Of a DNA stretch of 64,000 nucleotides, positions 26,742-36,870 are shown in pieces (the first letter of the stretch is position 1; each line of letters opens with the position of its first letter). The DNA is taken from contig NZ_NKYF01000036.1 in NCBI RefSeq assembly GCF_002262885.1, positions 24,294 through 88,293 on the forward strand, given 5' to 3'. This DNA comes from Pseudonocardia sp. MH-G8 (GTDB lineage: Bacteria; Actinomycetota; Actinomycetes; Mycobacteriales; Pseudonocardiaceae). The notes below the pieces were generated by a model. It was not told the DNA's origin and did no database searches. It saw only the letters and a list, made by a program, of their open reading frames with translations. A program made the position numbers and the translations under genes.

Positions 26742-27613
26742 GCGAGAACGGCCTGCGAGCGCGGTTCACGAAGCGGGTTCCCGAGGCCTGGCGCACACCG
26801 CTGGGCATCACGGGTGCGGTGGTGGCGGCGATGTGGATCCTCGCCGCCGTCCTCGGGCCGGTGCTGTGGCCCTACGGCCCGCTCGTGCAGGACTTCGCAC
26901 GACTCGAGGCACCCAGCGCCGCGCACTGGTTCGGCACCGACGAGCTCGGCCGCGACGTCCTCACCCGCGTGCTCGCGGGCGCGCAGGTGACGGTGCCGCT
27001 CGCGCTCCTGCTCGTCGGGCTGTCGGTGGTGGTCGGTGGCCTCCTCGGGCTGGCTGCCGGGTTCTTCGGGCGCTGGGTCGACGAGACCGTGATGCGGGTG
27101 ACCGACCTGGTGATGGCGTTCCCCATCGTCATCCTCGCCATGGTGGTGGCCGCGGCGCTCGGGGCGAGCCTCGTCAACGCGGTGCTGGCCGCGCTGGTGG
27201 TGTCCTGGCCCGCGTACGCCCGCGTGACGCGCGGGCTCGTGATGGGCGTCCGGAACGCCGACTACGTGCTGGCCGACCGGCTGCTCGGCTTCTCCGCAAT
27301 GCGGTCCCTGCGCACCGACATCGTCCCGATGGTGGTGGGGCCGGTGCTGATCCTGGCGAGCCTGGACATCGGCACCGCGACCCTGCTGTTGTCGGGCCTG
27401 TCGTTCCTCGGTCTCGGGGCGAAGCCGCCGACCGCCGAGTGGGGATCGATGGTGGCCACCGCGGTGCAGCACTTCGACTCCTGGTGGATGGGCGTGTTCC
27501 CCGGCCTGGCCATCCTGACCGTCGTGATGGCGTTCAACTTCCTCGGCGACGCGCTGCGCGACGCGCTCGACCCCCGCACCGCGGGCGTCCTCGGGAAGGC
27601 GGAGACGCGATGA
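26738..27613 (+). CDS. ABC transporter permease, DppC-like
   Basis: 291 residues. N-terminal cytoplasmic tail, one signal-anchor helix (LGITGAVVAAMWILAAVLGP), the periplasmic HWFGTDELGRDVLTRVLAGA motif typical of DppC/OppC, then five helices and the coupling loop ADYVLADRLLGFSAMR. The ATG overlaps the DppB stop (ATGA), so both permeases are made together as the heterodimeric channel. Confidence 0.93.
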   Translation: MSENGLRARFTKRVPEAWRTPLGITGAVVAAMWILAAVLGPVLWPYGPLVQDFARLEAPSAAHWFGTDELGRDVLTRVLAGAQVTVPLALLLVGLSVVVGGLLGLAAGFFGRWVDETVMRVTDLVMAFPIVILAMVVAAALGASLVNAVLAALVVSWPAYARVTRGLVMGVRNADYVLADRLLGFSAMRSLRTDIVPMVVGPVLILASLDIGTATLLLSGLSFLGLGAKPPTAEWGSMVATAVQHFDSWWMGVFPGLAILTVVMAFNFLGDALRDALDPRTAGVLGKAETR

Positions 27614-28424
27614 CGGTGCTGGACGTCTCCGGCCTCACGCTCGGCATCGGCGGGACCGAGATCCTGCGTGGCGTGGACCTGACCCTGGAGGCGGGCCGGA
27701 TCCAGGGGCTGGCCGGGGAGTCCGGGTCGGGCAAGACGATGACGGGTCTCGCGGTGATGGGGTTGCTGCCGCCCGGGTCGCAGGTGACCGGGAGCGTCAC
27801 CTACGGCGGCCAGGAGCTCCTCGCGCTCCCCCCGGCCCGGCGCAACGCCCTGCGCGGCACCGAGATCGCCATGGTGTTCCAGGACCCGTCGACGAGCCTG
27901 CACCCGATGCTCAGCGTGGGCGCGCAGCTCACCGACCACCTGCGCCACCACCTCGGATCGAGCCGCGGCGCCGCGCGCGAGCGGGCCGTCGAGCTGCTGG
28001 GCAGGGTGCGCATCCCCGATCCGGCCGGCGCGCTGCGCCGCTACCCGCACCAGTTCTCCGGCGGGCAGCGGCAGCGGATCGCGATCGCCATCGCGCTGGC
28101 GTGCTCGCCGAAGGTCCTCATCGCCGACGAGCCCACCACCGCGCTCGACGTCACCGTGCAGGCCGGGGTGCTGCACCTGCTGCGCGACCTGGCCTCGGAG
28201 ATGGGCCTGGCCGTGCTGCTGGTGACCCACGACCTCGGCGTCATGAGCGCGGTGGCCGACCGGGTCGCGGTGATGCGGCACGGCACGGTCGTGGAGAACG
28301 GCGAGCGCCACCAGGTGTTCACCGCGCCCGCGCACCCCTACACCGCATCGCTGCTGGCGAGCCTGCCCGGCACCGCAGGCGGCGTGCAGACCCTCGACGA
28401 CGTGCGCCGGTTGGAGGCAACGTG

Positions 28425-28425
<1 letters not shown>
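27610..28425 (+). CDS. ABC transporter ATP-binding protein, DppD-like
   Basis: 271 residues. Walker A GESGSGKT near residue 37, Q-loop FQDPSTSLHP, signature FSGGQRQRIAIA, Walker B VLIADEPTTALD and the H-loop THDL. The C-terminal peptide-transporter extension (HPYTASLLASLPG) is present. Overlaps the DppC stop (ATGA). One of two ATPases that power the importer from the cytoplasmic face. Confidence 0.93.
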
Positions 28426-29240
<815 letters not shown>

Positions 29241-29280
29241 CGGGATCGGAGATGCGCCCGACGGAGGAGGCCGGGGGACG

Positions 29281-31218
29281 TCACCGCGTCAGGCCGACGA
29301 GGTCGTAGCGCAGGACGAACACCAGCACGACAGCGAGTGCCGTGGCGAGGATCGCGAAGTGGGCGCGTCCGCTCCGGCTCCACCAGCGGCGCCGCCATGC
29401 GAGTGCCGCGCACACGACGGTCCCTGCGGTCGCTGCGATCACGAGGGATGTCGCCGTGTGCAGCGCGAGAACGGCGCCTGCGTCGGCGCCGAGGACGAAG
29501 GCGTACTGACCGGCGGCGGCCACTCCGATCAGCACGACGAACGTGCCGGCCGCGAGCAGGCGGGCCGCCCGCGCGGCACGCGGACCACGGCGCCGCGAGG
29601 ACCTGCGCAGCAGCCACGCGGCGGGCCACGCCAGCATCGTCGAGAGCGAGAGCAGCGCCGCCGAGAAGGCGGCGAGGTGCAGGTCCAGCTCGTCGTACCA
29701 CGGCACCCGGTCCAGGACGAAGGAGTAGTTGTTGTACGACGTGGCGGCGCGCCACGGTGTCCCGTCGCGCACGACGCTGAAGGTGAGCGCACTACCGTCG
29801 TCCGAGCGGTAGACGCCCTCGCGCTCCGCGGTCCATGCGCGCTCGCTGCGCCCTGCTCCCGCGGAGAAGCCTCGCGTGACGATGCCGCCGGCAACCACGT
29901 CCACCGCCAGATCGGGGACCGCGAGCAGGGTGAACAGCTGGGCGGGGTCGCGGTGGGTGAACTTGACCCACCGGTACGTCCCGGAGACCGGCCCGGGCGG
30001 CGTCACCGGCCCGGCCGAACTCGGCCGTGGGAGACCGGCCACCGCGTCGACGACGGCGTTGCGCAGTTCCTCACGAGCACGGTAGGTGCCGTCGAAGGGT
30101 GGTTGTCCGCCCAGACCGTCGCCGTTGTACGCGACGAAAAGGCCGATCCCACGCTGCGGCCACAGGGTGAGCATGCTGTGGCTGCCGGGACCTTCGCCGC
30201 TGTGGCCGAGCAGGCGGGAATCGCCGCGGAAGGATTCGAACAGCGGGATGGTCACTCCCGGCTGGCCCTGCGCACGCCCGAAATGCTCGCGGTGCATCAG
30301 ATCCACCACCGGCGGCGCCAGGAGCCGGACCCCATCGACGGGATGCCCCAACTGCGCGAGCAGGAACCGGCTCATGTCCGCTGCGGTCGTGACGATCCCG
30401 ACGCTCGGCGCCCGGCCGTCGAACCCGCGCTCGGCCTCGACCAGCCGGTCGCCGTCGTGGGTGTAGGAGAGGGCGTGCTCGGGGCTCAGCGGATCCGTCG
30501 GCCGCACGGCGAACCGGGTCTCGGCCATGCCCAGGGGCGTCAGGATCTGTTCTGACACGTACTGCTCGTACGGCCGGCCGCTCACGATCTCGACGAGGTG
30601 TCCGGCGAGGTCGTAGTTGTAGTCGGCGTAGGAGTGCACCTCGCCGGGCGGGCGGACCCGTGGGGGCTGGTGCCGGGCCACGTGCTCGGCCAACGTCGGC
30701 GATCGGGGTGTGGCCGGGTCGACGAGTGGATCTTCGAACCCGCTCGTGTGCGTCAGGAGGTCCTGGAGACGAACGGGACGGCCGGGGTAGGTGTCGACGA
30801 TGTCGAATGCAGTCAGGTAGGTGTTGACGTCGGCGTCGAGGGCCATTCGCCCCTGCTCCACGAGTTGCATCACGGCAGTGGCGGTGAACACCTTGGTGAC
30901 GGAATTGATGTGGAAGGTGGTCCGCTCCGCCGAGACGGGACGGGCATCTCCGACGTCGGCCAGACCGTAGCCCTTCTCGAGGATGCGGCGCCCGCCCCCG
31001 ACGATGCTGACCGTCGCACCCGGTATCCCGAGATCACGCAGCTGGGAATGCAACATCCCGTCGACGGTGGCCGTGAGATCCGTCGGGTCCTGCGTCGTCG
31101 TATTGACGCCCGTGCTCGCCCGCGATTGCGCGAGAGATTCGACCGGGTGCGCGACCGGGGCCAGGGCGGAGGCGAGTACGAGGAGGGTCGGTGCGATTCG
31201 ACTCAGCAGGATGTGCAC
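29281..31218 (-). CDS. Serine hydrolase (class C beta-lactamase/DD-peptidase fold) with C-terminal membrane domain
   Basis: 645 residues. A secretion signal (ILLSRIAPTLLVLASALAPV) is followed by an S12-type domain: the SxxK nucleophile motif SVTK sits near residue 107, and the second motif reads YAD in SYADYNYDLAG where family members usually have YxN. The HSGEGPG region corresponds to the third (KTG-like) motif. The C-terminal 130 residues hold four hydrophobic segments, so the catalytic domain is displayed outside and anchored. Relatives include D-aminopeptidases, esterases and penicillin-recognising proteins. The GTG at 31218 is chosen because it precedes the signal; the frame is open to 31320. 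Confidence 0.82.
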   Translation of the reverse strand: MHILLSRIAPTLLVLASALAPVAHPVESLAQSRASTGVNTTTQDPTDLTATVDGMLHSQLRDLGIPGATVSIVGGGRRILEKGYGLADVGDARPVSAERTTFHINSVTKVFTATAVMQLVEQGRMALDADVNTYLTAFDIVDTYPGRPVRLQDLLTHTSGFEDPLVDPATPRSPTLAEHVARHQPPRVRPPGEVHSYADYNYDLAGHLVEIVSGRPYEQYVSEQILTPLGMAETRFAVRPTDPLSPEHALSYTHDGDRLVEAERGFDGRAPSVGIVTTAADMSRFLLAQLGHPVDGVRLLAPPVVDLMHREHFGRAQGQPGVTIPLFESFRGDSRLLGHSGEGPGSHSMLTLWPQRGIGLFVAYNGDGLGGQPPFDGTYRAREELRNAVVDAVAGLPRPSSAGPVTPPGPVSGTYRWVKFTHRDPAQLFTLLAVPDLAVDVVAGGIVTRGFSAGAGRSERAWTAEREGVYRSDDGSALTFSVVRDGTPWRAATSYNNYSFVLDRVPWYDELDLHLAAFSAALLSLSTMLAWPAAWLLRRSSRRRGPRAARAARLLAAGTFVVLIGVAAAGQYAFVLGADAGAVLALHTATSLVIAATAGTVVCAALAWRRRWWSRSGRAHFAILATALAVVLVFVLRYDLVGLTR

Positions 31219-31393
31219 GTCACACCGTTCATGATCGAGACCGTAGATAAGGGCGATCACGAGCGCGATGGGGCTACCGGGACATCTGTACGGTGGCTCT
31301 CCCCCGAGCAGCCGGGGCACGTCCTCACAGATCGTCGTAGCGGACCGGGTCGATCTCGCGACATACTGTGCGCCGACACGGCGCTGACATCAC

Positions 31394-32656
31394 ATGTGCC
31401 GCAGCGGAGCCGACGTCCCGGGGGGAACGAGCAGGTTGTCCGCATCTGCGCCCGCGCCTGGCGAGCCGCTGCTCGCCGTCCGGCCCCGGCCGGCGCCGTT
31501 CTACCGCAGTCGTCGGTTCCTGTGGCGGTTCGTGCCGGTTGCGGCGCTCGCTCTCGCCGGCGTCGTCGCACTGCTGTTGTCGGGCACGGTCGCATTGCCG
31601 TTCCAGCCGATGGTCACGCTGGTGGGTGTCGGCGGCTCGAAGCTCGAGTACCTCGACGATCCTCAGGTGCGTGCCCAGCTGCTGCGTCGCCACGTCACCG
31701 TGCAGACCACGCGGCTGGGCTCCCGTGAAGCGGCGCGTGCCGACTTCGAGGGGGTCGACTTCGTCTTCCCGTCGGGTCAGCCGACGGCCGAACTCGTCCA
31801 GCAGCGCCGGCAGCAGGCGCAGGAGTACGCCTCCGCGCACCGCGTCTTCGTCAGCCCGATCGTGCTCGCGACCTACCGGGAGTACGCCGAGACACTGCGC
31901 GCGGCGGGCCTCGCGCGGCCCCAGCCCGGCCAGGATCCCGGGCGCCCCATCTACTACGACCTGTCGCTCGGTCCGTTCCTGGACCAGGGGCGGGCCGGCC
32001 GGACGTGGGACGATCTCGGCATCGGCCGGCAGGGCGTCAGCAACGGGAACACCGTGCTGGCGCAGACCTCGAACGTGTGCGCGGCCAACAGTGCGGCCAC
32101 CTACCTCGGGCTGGTCGCCTTCATGACACGAGGCGGAGTGCCGGATTCGGAGGAGGACGGGGTCGAGCTGGCGAGGCAGATCCGGCCGCTGCTGCGTGAG
32201 CAGGGCCTGCCGACGCGCGCGCCGGACGTCCTGTACTTCATCCCCGAAGGGCGTGGGCTCGTCCCGGTCATCGTGATCTACGAGCACCAGTACCTCGCCT
32301 ACCAGCTCGGCCGGGTCGACGCCGGTGCCGGGCTGGACGAGGACCGGGTGCTGCTCTACCCGGACGCGACGTTCCAGAACGAACCGACGCTCGTCGCGCT
32401 CACCGCGGAAGCGCAATGGCTGGGCGACTACCTGACCACGGATCCCGAGCTCCGCAGGCGGGCTCTGGAGCTCGGATATCGCGTGCTCGACCCGAGCCTC
32501 GACGACTCCAGCGCGGAGCTTCCCGGGTTCCTGGCCGAGCGGGGCGTGCCGGCGCCATCGATGTCGGACCAGTACACGCGGGCGCTGTTGCCGGACGTGC
32601 CGACGCTGGAGGCGATGATCACCGCCGTCGGCGACTGCCCCCCGATCCCCGGCTGA
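31394..32656 (+). CDS. Membrane-tethered periplasmic binding protein-like protein
   Basis: 420 residues. A short cytoplasmic, Pro-rich N-terminus is followed by one transmembrane helix at about 43-65 (RFVPVAALALAGVVALLLSG) and an extracellular domain that reads like a type II solute-binding protein (FEGVDFVFPSGQPTAE, then TSNVCAANSAATYLGLVAF and VVIVIYEHQYLAYQ-like strands; the segment VIYEHQYLAY is a useful marker). No permease or ATPase is linked. It is 7 bp ahead of a second binding-protein fold joined to a von Willebrand A domain, so the two probably form one surface assembly. No function is established. TTG at about 31433 is a possible later start. Confidence 0.72.
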   Translation: MCRSGADVPGGTSRLSASAPAPGEPLLAVRPRPAPFYRSRRFLWRFVPVAALALAGVVALLLSGTVALPFQPMVTLVGVGGSKLEYLDDPQVRAQLLRRHVTVQTTRLGSREAARADFEGVDFVFPSGQPTAELVQQRRQQAQEYASAHRVFVSPIVLATYREYAETLRAAGLARPQPGQDPGRPIYYDLSLGPFLDQGRAGRTWDDLGIGRQGVSNGNTVLAQTSNVCAANSAATYLGLVAFMTRGGVPDSEEDGVELARQIRPLLREQGLPTRAPDVLYFIPEGRGLVPVIVIYEHQYLAYQLGRVDAGAGLDEDRVLLYPDATFQNEPTLVALTAEAQWLGDYLTTDPELRRRALELGYRVLDPSLDDSSAELPGFLAERGVPAPSMSDQYTRALLPDVPTLEAMITAVGDCPPIPG

Positions 32657-32663
32657 CGCGGCC

Positions 32664-34226
32664 GTGTTCCCGCTGCTCGCCGTGCGACCGCTCGCCCGGC
32701 TCTGCGCCGTGCTGGCGGTGCTGGCAGCGCTGGCAGCCTGTGGCCTGACCCCGCCGGCCCCGGCCACGTTGCGGGTGCTCGCCACGCCGGAGCTGGCCGG
32801 CATCGAGCCGCTGCTCGCAGACCTGCGCGCGGACACCGGCATCGACCTGCAGCTGGACATGGGCCACGGTCTCGACGCCGTCGGCGCGCTCCGCCCCGGG
32901 GTGTACGAGCACGACGCCGCCTGGCTGTCGTCGGATCGCTACTTCCACCTCGAGCTCGCGGAGTCCGGGTACGCCGGGCCTCGGCCGCCCAGCACGTCCA
33001 TCATGTTGTCGCCGGTGGCGGTGGGCATGAAGCCCGCCGTCGCCGCACGGCTGCGGACCGACGGACCGATCTCGTGGGCAGACCTCGCCGCGAGTGCCGC
33101 AGCCGGCGAGCTGCGGTTCGGGATGGCCGAGCCGCGCCGGTCCGGGAGTGGGCTCGCCGCGTTGGTCGGCGTCGCCACGGCAGCGGCAGGCAGCGGCCGC
33201 GCCCTGCAACCCGAGGACGTCACCTGCGACCGGCTCCGCGGCCTGCTCACCGGGCACGTACTGCGCGCCGACGGATCGGCCGCACTCGTCGACGGCTTCG
33301 TGGCGCGCGAGCCGGAGCTGGACGCACTGGTGGCGTCGGAGTCCACCCTGCTGTCACTCAACGCCACCGGTCGGCTGGCGGAGCCGTTGGAGATCGTCTA
33401 CCCGACCGACGGGATCATCCAGTCCGACTTCCCGCTCCTCCTCCTGGACCCGGCGCACCGCGATGCCTACGACCGGGTGGTCGAGTGGCTGCTCACCGAA
33501 CCCGTCCAGCGGCGGATCATGGAGCTGACCGCGCGCAGGCCGATCGACCCGGACGTCGCGCGCCTGCCGCAGCTGCCGGCGACCACCGGCAACGCGCTGT
33601 ACTTCCCGGACCGGCTGGACGTGGTGGACGCACTGCTCGCCGACTACGAGGCGATGCAGACCCGGCCGCCGGGCCACACGATCTTCCTGCTCGACTTCTC
33701 CGGGTCGATGCGCGGCGACCGGATCGCTGCACTGCGCACAGCGTTCGCTGAGCTCACCGGCACGGGCGACGCGTCGTTCGTGCGGTTCTACGCGGGCGAG
33801 CGCGTCACCGTCGCCCGGTTCGGGAGCGAGGTGCTGGCAGAACGCGAGTTCGCGGCCGGCGATCCGGCCGAACTGGCCGCGCTGCGGAACTTCGTCGGTG
33901 CCGAGGAGTTCGACGAGAGCACCGCGGTCTGGAGCGCGGCCGAACACGGGTACGGCATCGCGACCAGGACGCTCGCGGCCGACCCCGCGACACCGGTGTC
34001 GATCGTCCTGATGACCGACGGCCTCAGCAACGCGGGCCTCACCGCCGACGAGCTCATCGACCGGCAGAACGCACCCGGCCGGCCGGCCGTGCCGCTGTTC
34101 ACCATCCGGGTCGGCGAGGCCGACGCCGCCGAGCTGGCGAGGGTCGCGACGGCCACCGGCGGGCGGGCGGTCGACGCCGGAACCGACCTCTCCCACGCAT
34201 TCGAGGAGCTCCGTGGCTGTCGCTGA
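32664..34226 (+). CDS. Solute-binding plus von Willebrand factor A domain lipoprotein
   Basis: 520 residues. Lipoprotein signal with lipobox ALAAC (cysteine about residue 25), a type II binding-protein-like domain to about residue 335 (LRVLATPELAGIEPLLADL at its start), then a VWA domain whose MIDAS motif DFSGS begins at D344 and continues with LMTDGLSNAG as the second metal-site strand. VWA domains bind protein partners through a metal ion. The protein is thus an extracellular lipoprotein that may read a ligand in one domain and engage a partner with the other. The GTG start is 7 bp after the previous gene; its 3' end overlaps the next gene by 14 bases. Confidence 0.82.
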   Translation: MFPLLAVRPLARLCAVLAVLAALAACGLTPPAPATLRVLATPELAGIEPLLADLRADTGIDLQLDMGHGLDAVGALRPGVYEHDAAWLSSDRYFHLELAESGYAGPRPPSTSIMLSPVAVGMKPAVAARLRTDGPISWADLAASAAAGELRFGMAEPRRSGSGLAALVGVATAAAGSGRALQPEDVTCDRLRGLLTGHVLRADGSAALVDGFVAREPELDALVASESTLLSLNATGRLAEPLEIVYPTDGIIQSDFPLLLLDPAHRDAYDRVVEWLLTEPVQRRIMELTARRPIDPDVARLPQLPATTGNALYFPDRLDVVDALLADYEAMQTRPPGHTIFLLDFSGSMRGDRIAALRTAFAELTGTGDASFVRFYAGERVTVARFGSEVLAEREFAAGDPAELAALRNFVGAEEFDESTAVWSAAEHGYGIATRTLAADPATPVSIVLMTDGLSNAGLTADELIDRQNAPGRPAVPLFTIRVGEADAAELARVATATGGRAVDAGTDLSHAFEELRGCR

Positions 34227-34965
34227 CCGGGCCTGGCTCGCCGTGTGGTGGCCGTGGCTGCTCGTCTGGGGTGCCACGATCGCGCTGATCGCGGCCGCGG
34301 TCGCCATCGTGCTCACCCACCGCCGGGACCACAGGTCCGGGCCCCGCCACAGCATCACCATCTACCTCGACGAGAGCTCCGTCATGGACCTCTACCGCCA
34401 GTACGGCGGCAAGTACAAGGCCGCGCTGCGCCACGAGGTGCAGGAGCGGATCAGCAGCGGTGCCGAGCTGGAGGCGTCCGCGGAGCTGGCGCCGCTGCGA
34501 GCGCGGGCCAGCCGCGGCGTGAACAGCGAGGTGTTCCGCACCTACATCGAGAAGGCGGAGCCGATCACGGTTGTCTCGATCATCGTCGACGTCCTCGAGC
34601 GGGCGGCCGACATCGTCGACGTGGACCTGACCCGGCAGGAGGTCGGGGCGAGCGACGCGCTCGACCGGGCGTTCGCAGGCCGCCCGCCCGCCGGAGGCGT
34701 CCACCTGCGCGACGTGGACGCGTTCGTGTCCGTGCTCGGTCGGTTCCGGGCAGTCCAACGGACCGAGGAGTCCACCACGTTCGAGGCCCCTTTCGGCGAC
34801 CCCGCCGACCCCGCTTCGGAGGCGAAGGTACGGATCGTCTGTTCCGACGACGGCCTGCGCTCCACGGTTCTTCCAGCCGGAAGAGCGCGATGCCTCGGCC
34901 TGGCCGGTGACTGGGACGCCGCGACGCGGACGCTGACCGTGCATCCCATCGCGGTGTTCCGCTGA
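34213..34965 (+). CDS. Single-pass membrane protein of unknown function
   Basis: 250 residues. One transmembrane helix at about residues 12-34 (WPWLLVWGATIALIAAAVAI), a basic stop-transfer stretch (HRRDHR), then a soluble domain opening with ITIYLDESSVMDLYRQYGGK, which resembles the start of DUF6414-like proteins. By the positive-inside rule the soluble domain is probably cytoplasmic. It overlaps the VWA lipoprotein gene by 14 bases, so it is translated with it and may carry the signal inward. I cannot assign a function. Confidence 0.68.
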   Translation: MAVADRAWLAVWWPWLLVWGATIALIAAAVAIVLTHRRDHRSGPRHSITIYLDESSVMDLYRQYGGKYKAALRHEVQERISSGAELEASAELAPLRARASRGVNSEVFRTYIEKAEPITVVSIIVDVLERAADIVDVDLTRQEVGASDALDRAFAGRPPAGGVHLRDVDAFVSVLGRFRAVQRTEESTTFEAPFGDPADPASEAKVRIVCSDDGLRSTVLPAGRARCLGLAGDWDAATRTLTVHPIAVFR

Positions 34966-35057
34966 CGGACGCGATGCCCGAAGCGGACTGCGTCGGATGC
35001 ACCGGTGTCGCAACGGGTACGCCGAACCCAGGAGACCGAACCGAGGAGGACGCCGAG

Positions 35058-35594
35058 GTGACGGTGACCAGGGGCCAGGCCGACGACGCCACCCCGTACG
35101 CCGGTGCGGGGCGGGACGACCAGGGCCACGGGCGGCGGGAGCGGATCGTCGTCGGGGTCGACGGCACGGCCGCGGGCGTCGCGGCGCTGCGCTGGGCGGT
35201 CGAGCACGCGCGGGGGAGCGGATCGCGCGTACGTGCTGTCGCGGTCAGCGAGCCGATGCCGATGGTGGGCAGCGGAGCGGAGATCGCAGGCGGGCTGACC
35301 GCGCAGAGCATGCTCGACGACGAGGAGTTCACCGCGGCCGCTCAGGCGTGGCTCAACGAGGCGATCACAGCATTGCCGGTCGACGCGCAGCAGTCCGTGG
35401 AGCGAGAGGTCGTGCGCGGTGCGGCAGCCACCGTCCTGCTGGAGGAGGCACGCGAGGCCGATCTCCTGGTCCTGGGCAACCACGGACATGGCGCCATCAC
35501 CGGTGCGCTCACCGGTTCGGTCGCGCAACGCTGCGCCCATCACGTGAAGTGCCCGCTGGTCCTGGTGCCCGCCCCGCCCGACCAGACCGGGTGA
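35058..35594 (+). CDS. Universal stress protein (UspA family)
   Basis: 178 residues with a single Usp domain: IVVGVDGTAAGVAALRWAVE at the start and the ATP-binding loop GNHGHGAITGALTGSVAQ (G-2x-G-9x-G-S) near the end, so an ATP-binding subtype. A 25-residue hydrophilic N-terminus precedes the domain. GTG at 35058 behind GAGGAGG; the frame is open to 34974. A hairpin terminator follows immediately. No DosR-type dyad was seen upstream. Confidence 0.92.
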   Translation: MTVTRGQADDATPYAGAGRDDQGHGRRERIVVGVDGTAAGVAALRWAVEHARGSGSRVRAVAVSEPMPMVGSGAEIAGGLTAQSMLDDEEFTAAAQAWLNEAITALPVDAQQSVEREVVRGAAATVLLEEAREADLLVLGNHGHGAITGALTGSVAQRCAHHVKCPLVLVPAPPDQTG

Positions 35595-35595
35595 C

Positions 35596-35624
35596 CACGC
35601 CGGTGCGCCTGGTGCACCGGCGTG
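35596..35624 (+). terminator. Hairpin terminator between convergent genes
   Basis: CACGCCGGTGC (35596-35606) pairs perfectly with GCACCGGCGTG (35614-35624) around a 7 nt loop, starting one base after the Usp stop. It lies between convergent genes and can end both transcripts. Confidence 0.8.
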
Positions 35625-35637
35625 TCGCTCCCGCGCG

Positions 35638-35892
35638 TCAGGAGGCGCCGGCGGTCTCCACGCGGTCGCGCAGCCCGCTGCCGGCACCGGTGGCCTGCGC
35701 GCAGTGCGCGCAGCAGAAGAACCGGCCACCGGCCTGCACGCCGTGCCCGATCACCCTGCATCCGCAGTGCTCGCACACCGGCGCCATCCGGTGGATGGCG
35801 CATTCGAAGCTGTCGAACACGTGCACGTTGCCCTGCGCGTGCACCTCGAAGGCCATGTCGTAGTCGTTGCCGCAGACTTCGCAGGCGGCCAT
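35638..35892 (-). CDS. Small cysteine-rich zinc-ribbon protein
   Basis: 84 residues. Eight cysteines, several histidines and their spacing (CEVCG, CAIH, CEHCGC, CCAHC) indicate two zinc knuckles or ribbons. The pattern FEVHAQGNVHVFDSFECAIH resembles small actinobacterial proteins of unknown role found near stress genes. ATG with GAGGAG site. It converges on the universal stress gene. Metal storage, a redox switch or a protein adaptor are all possible. Confidence 0.75.
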   Translation of the reverse strand: MAACEVCGNDYDMAFEVHAQGNVHVFDSFECAIHRMAPVCEHCGCRVIGHGVQAGGRFFCCAHCAQATGAGSGLRDRVETAGAS

Positions 35893-36009
35893 GACGTGCT
35901 CCTCACCTCGATGGGGTGGACCCGGTCCTCGGTCGGTGGTGCCGGACCGGCTCGTTCACCGTGTTGCACACCCGCCGGGTACCCCGCATCCACGGTGCGC
36001 GTCACACGG

Positions 36010-36783
36010 TCAGCCGGACGGGCTCGTCGTCGCGCCGAGCGCGGTGAGCGACGCGGCCGGAGCGTCGCTCGCGCTCTCCCGGGAGCACCAGGCGACGGCC
36101 GGCCGGTCCAGCGCGCGCAGCGCGGCGCACATCAGCATCTCGTTCGCGGTGAGCACCGGCTTGCCCACGAGCTCCTCGAGCGAGGCGAGGACGTCGTAGG
36201 TGGGGATGTTCGTGCATCCGATGAACAGCGCTTGCGCCCCGTCCCCGCCCATCCGTGGGGTGTCCCCGCGCCCGATCTGCTCGAGCACCTCGACGCCGTC
36301 CACCCACACCGTCTGCACCCCGTGCTCGGCGAGGTAGCCGACCAGCCGCCGGTTCATCGCGCGCGGGTAGGGGGTGACGACGCCGAGCCGGGTGACGCCG
36401 AGCAGGCGCAGCCCGTCGACCAGCGCTCGGGACATGGTGCAGGCGGCCGGAGCGCCGGCGTCCCGGATCGTGCGGGACAGCACGCGGTCGCCGGCCGCGC
36501 CGTCGACGAAGCTGCCGGCGGCGCAGGCGTAGGCGACGACTGCCGGCTCGGGCGTCAGCAGGTCCTGGGTGGCCTGCCGGACCGCCGCCAGGTCGTGCAG
36601 GAGCTCGGCGACCTGGACCGTCATCCGGGAGGCGCAGGTCGGCAGCCGTGTCACGTGCAGCGCGACATCGGCCGGCACCCAACGCCAGAGCTCCCGATCG
36701 AGGGTGAAGTCGGCGGGCGCGATCACCCCGATGCCCTGTGGGGGCGCGGGCTCGGCGGGGTGCAGTGCGTCAAGGGTTGCCAA
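36010..36783 (-). CDS. Aspartate/glutamate racemase-fold enzyme (maleate isomerase/arylmalonate decarboxylase type)
   Basis: 257 residues. The two catalytic cysteines of this superfamily are visible: one in AYACAAGSF (about residue 86) and one in FIGCTNIPTYD (about residue 190). The opening GIGVIAPADFTLDREL and the paired cysteines match maleate cis-trans isomerases and arylmalonate decarboxylases better than amino-acid racemases. It would act on a dicarboxylic acid in the cytoplasm. The TauE/SafE exporter gene lies 87 bp upstream on the same strand, perhaps in one transcript. Confidence 0.82.
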   Translation of the reverse strand: MATLDALHPAEPAPPQGIGVIAPADFTLDRELWRWVPADVALHVTRLPTCASRMTVQVAELLHDLAAVRQATQDLLTPEPAVVAYACAAGSFVDGAAGDRVLSRTIRDAGAPAACTMSRALVDGLRLLGVTRLGVVTPYPRAMNRRLVGYLAEHGVQTVWVDGVEVLEQIGRGDTPRMGGDGAQALFIGCTNIPTYDVLASLEELVGKPVLTANEMLMCAALRALDRPAVAWCSRESASDAPAASLTALGATTSPSG

Positions 36784-36870
36784 GGCCGTTCACCTGCCAG
36801 GTGCGGGGGTTCTCGAGAGGCGGTACCCGTCGGCTACCCGACGGCGCTCGGCCCATGCCCCGCGCAGGGG

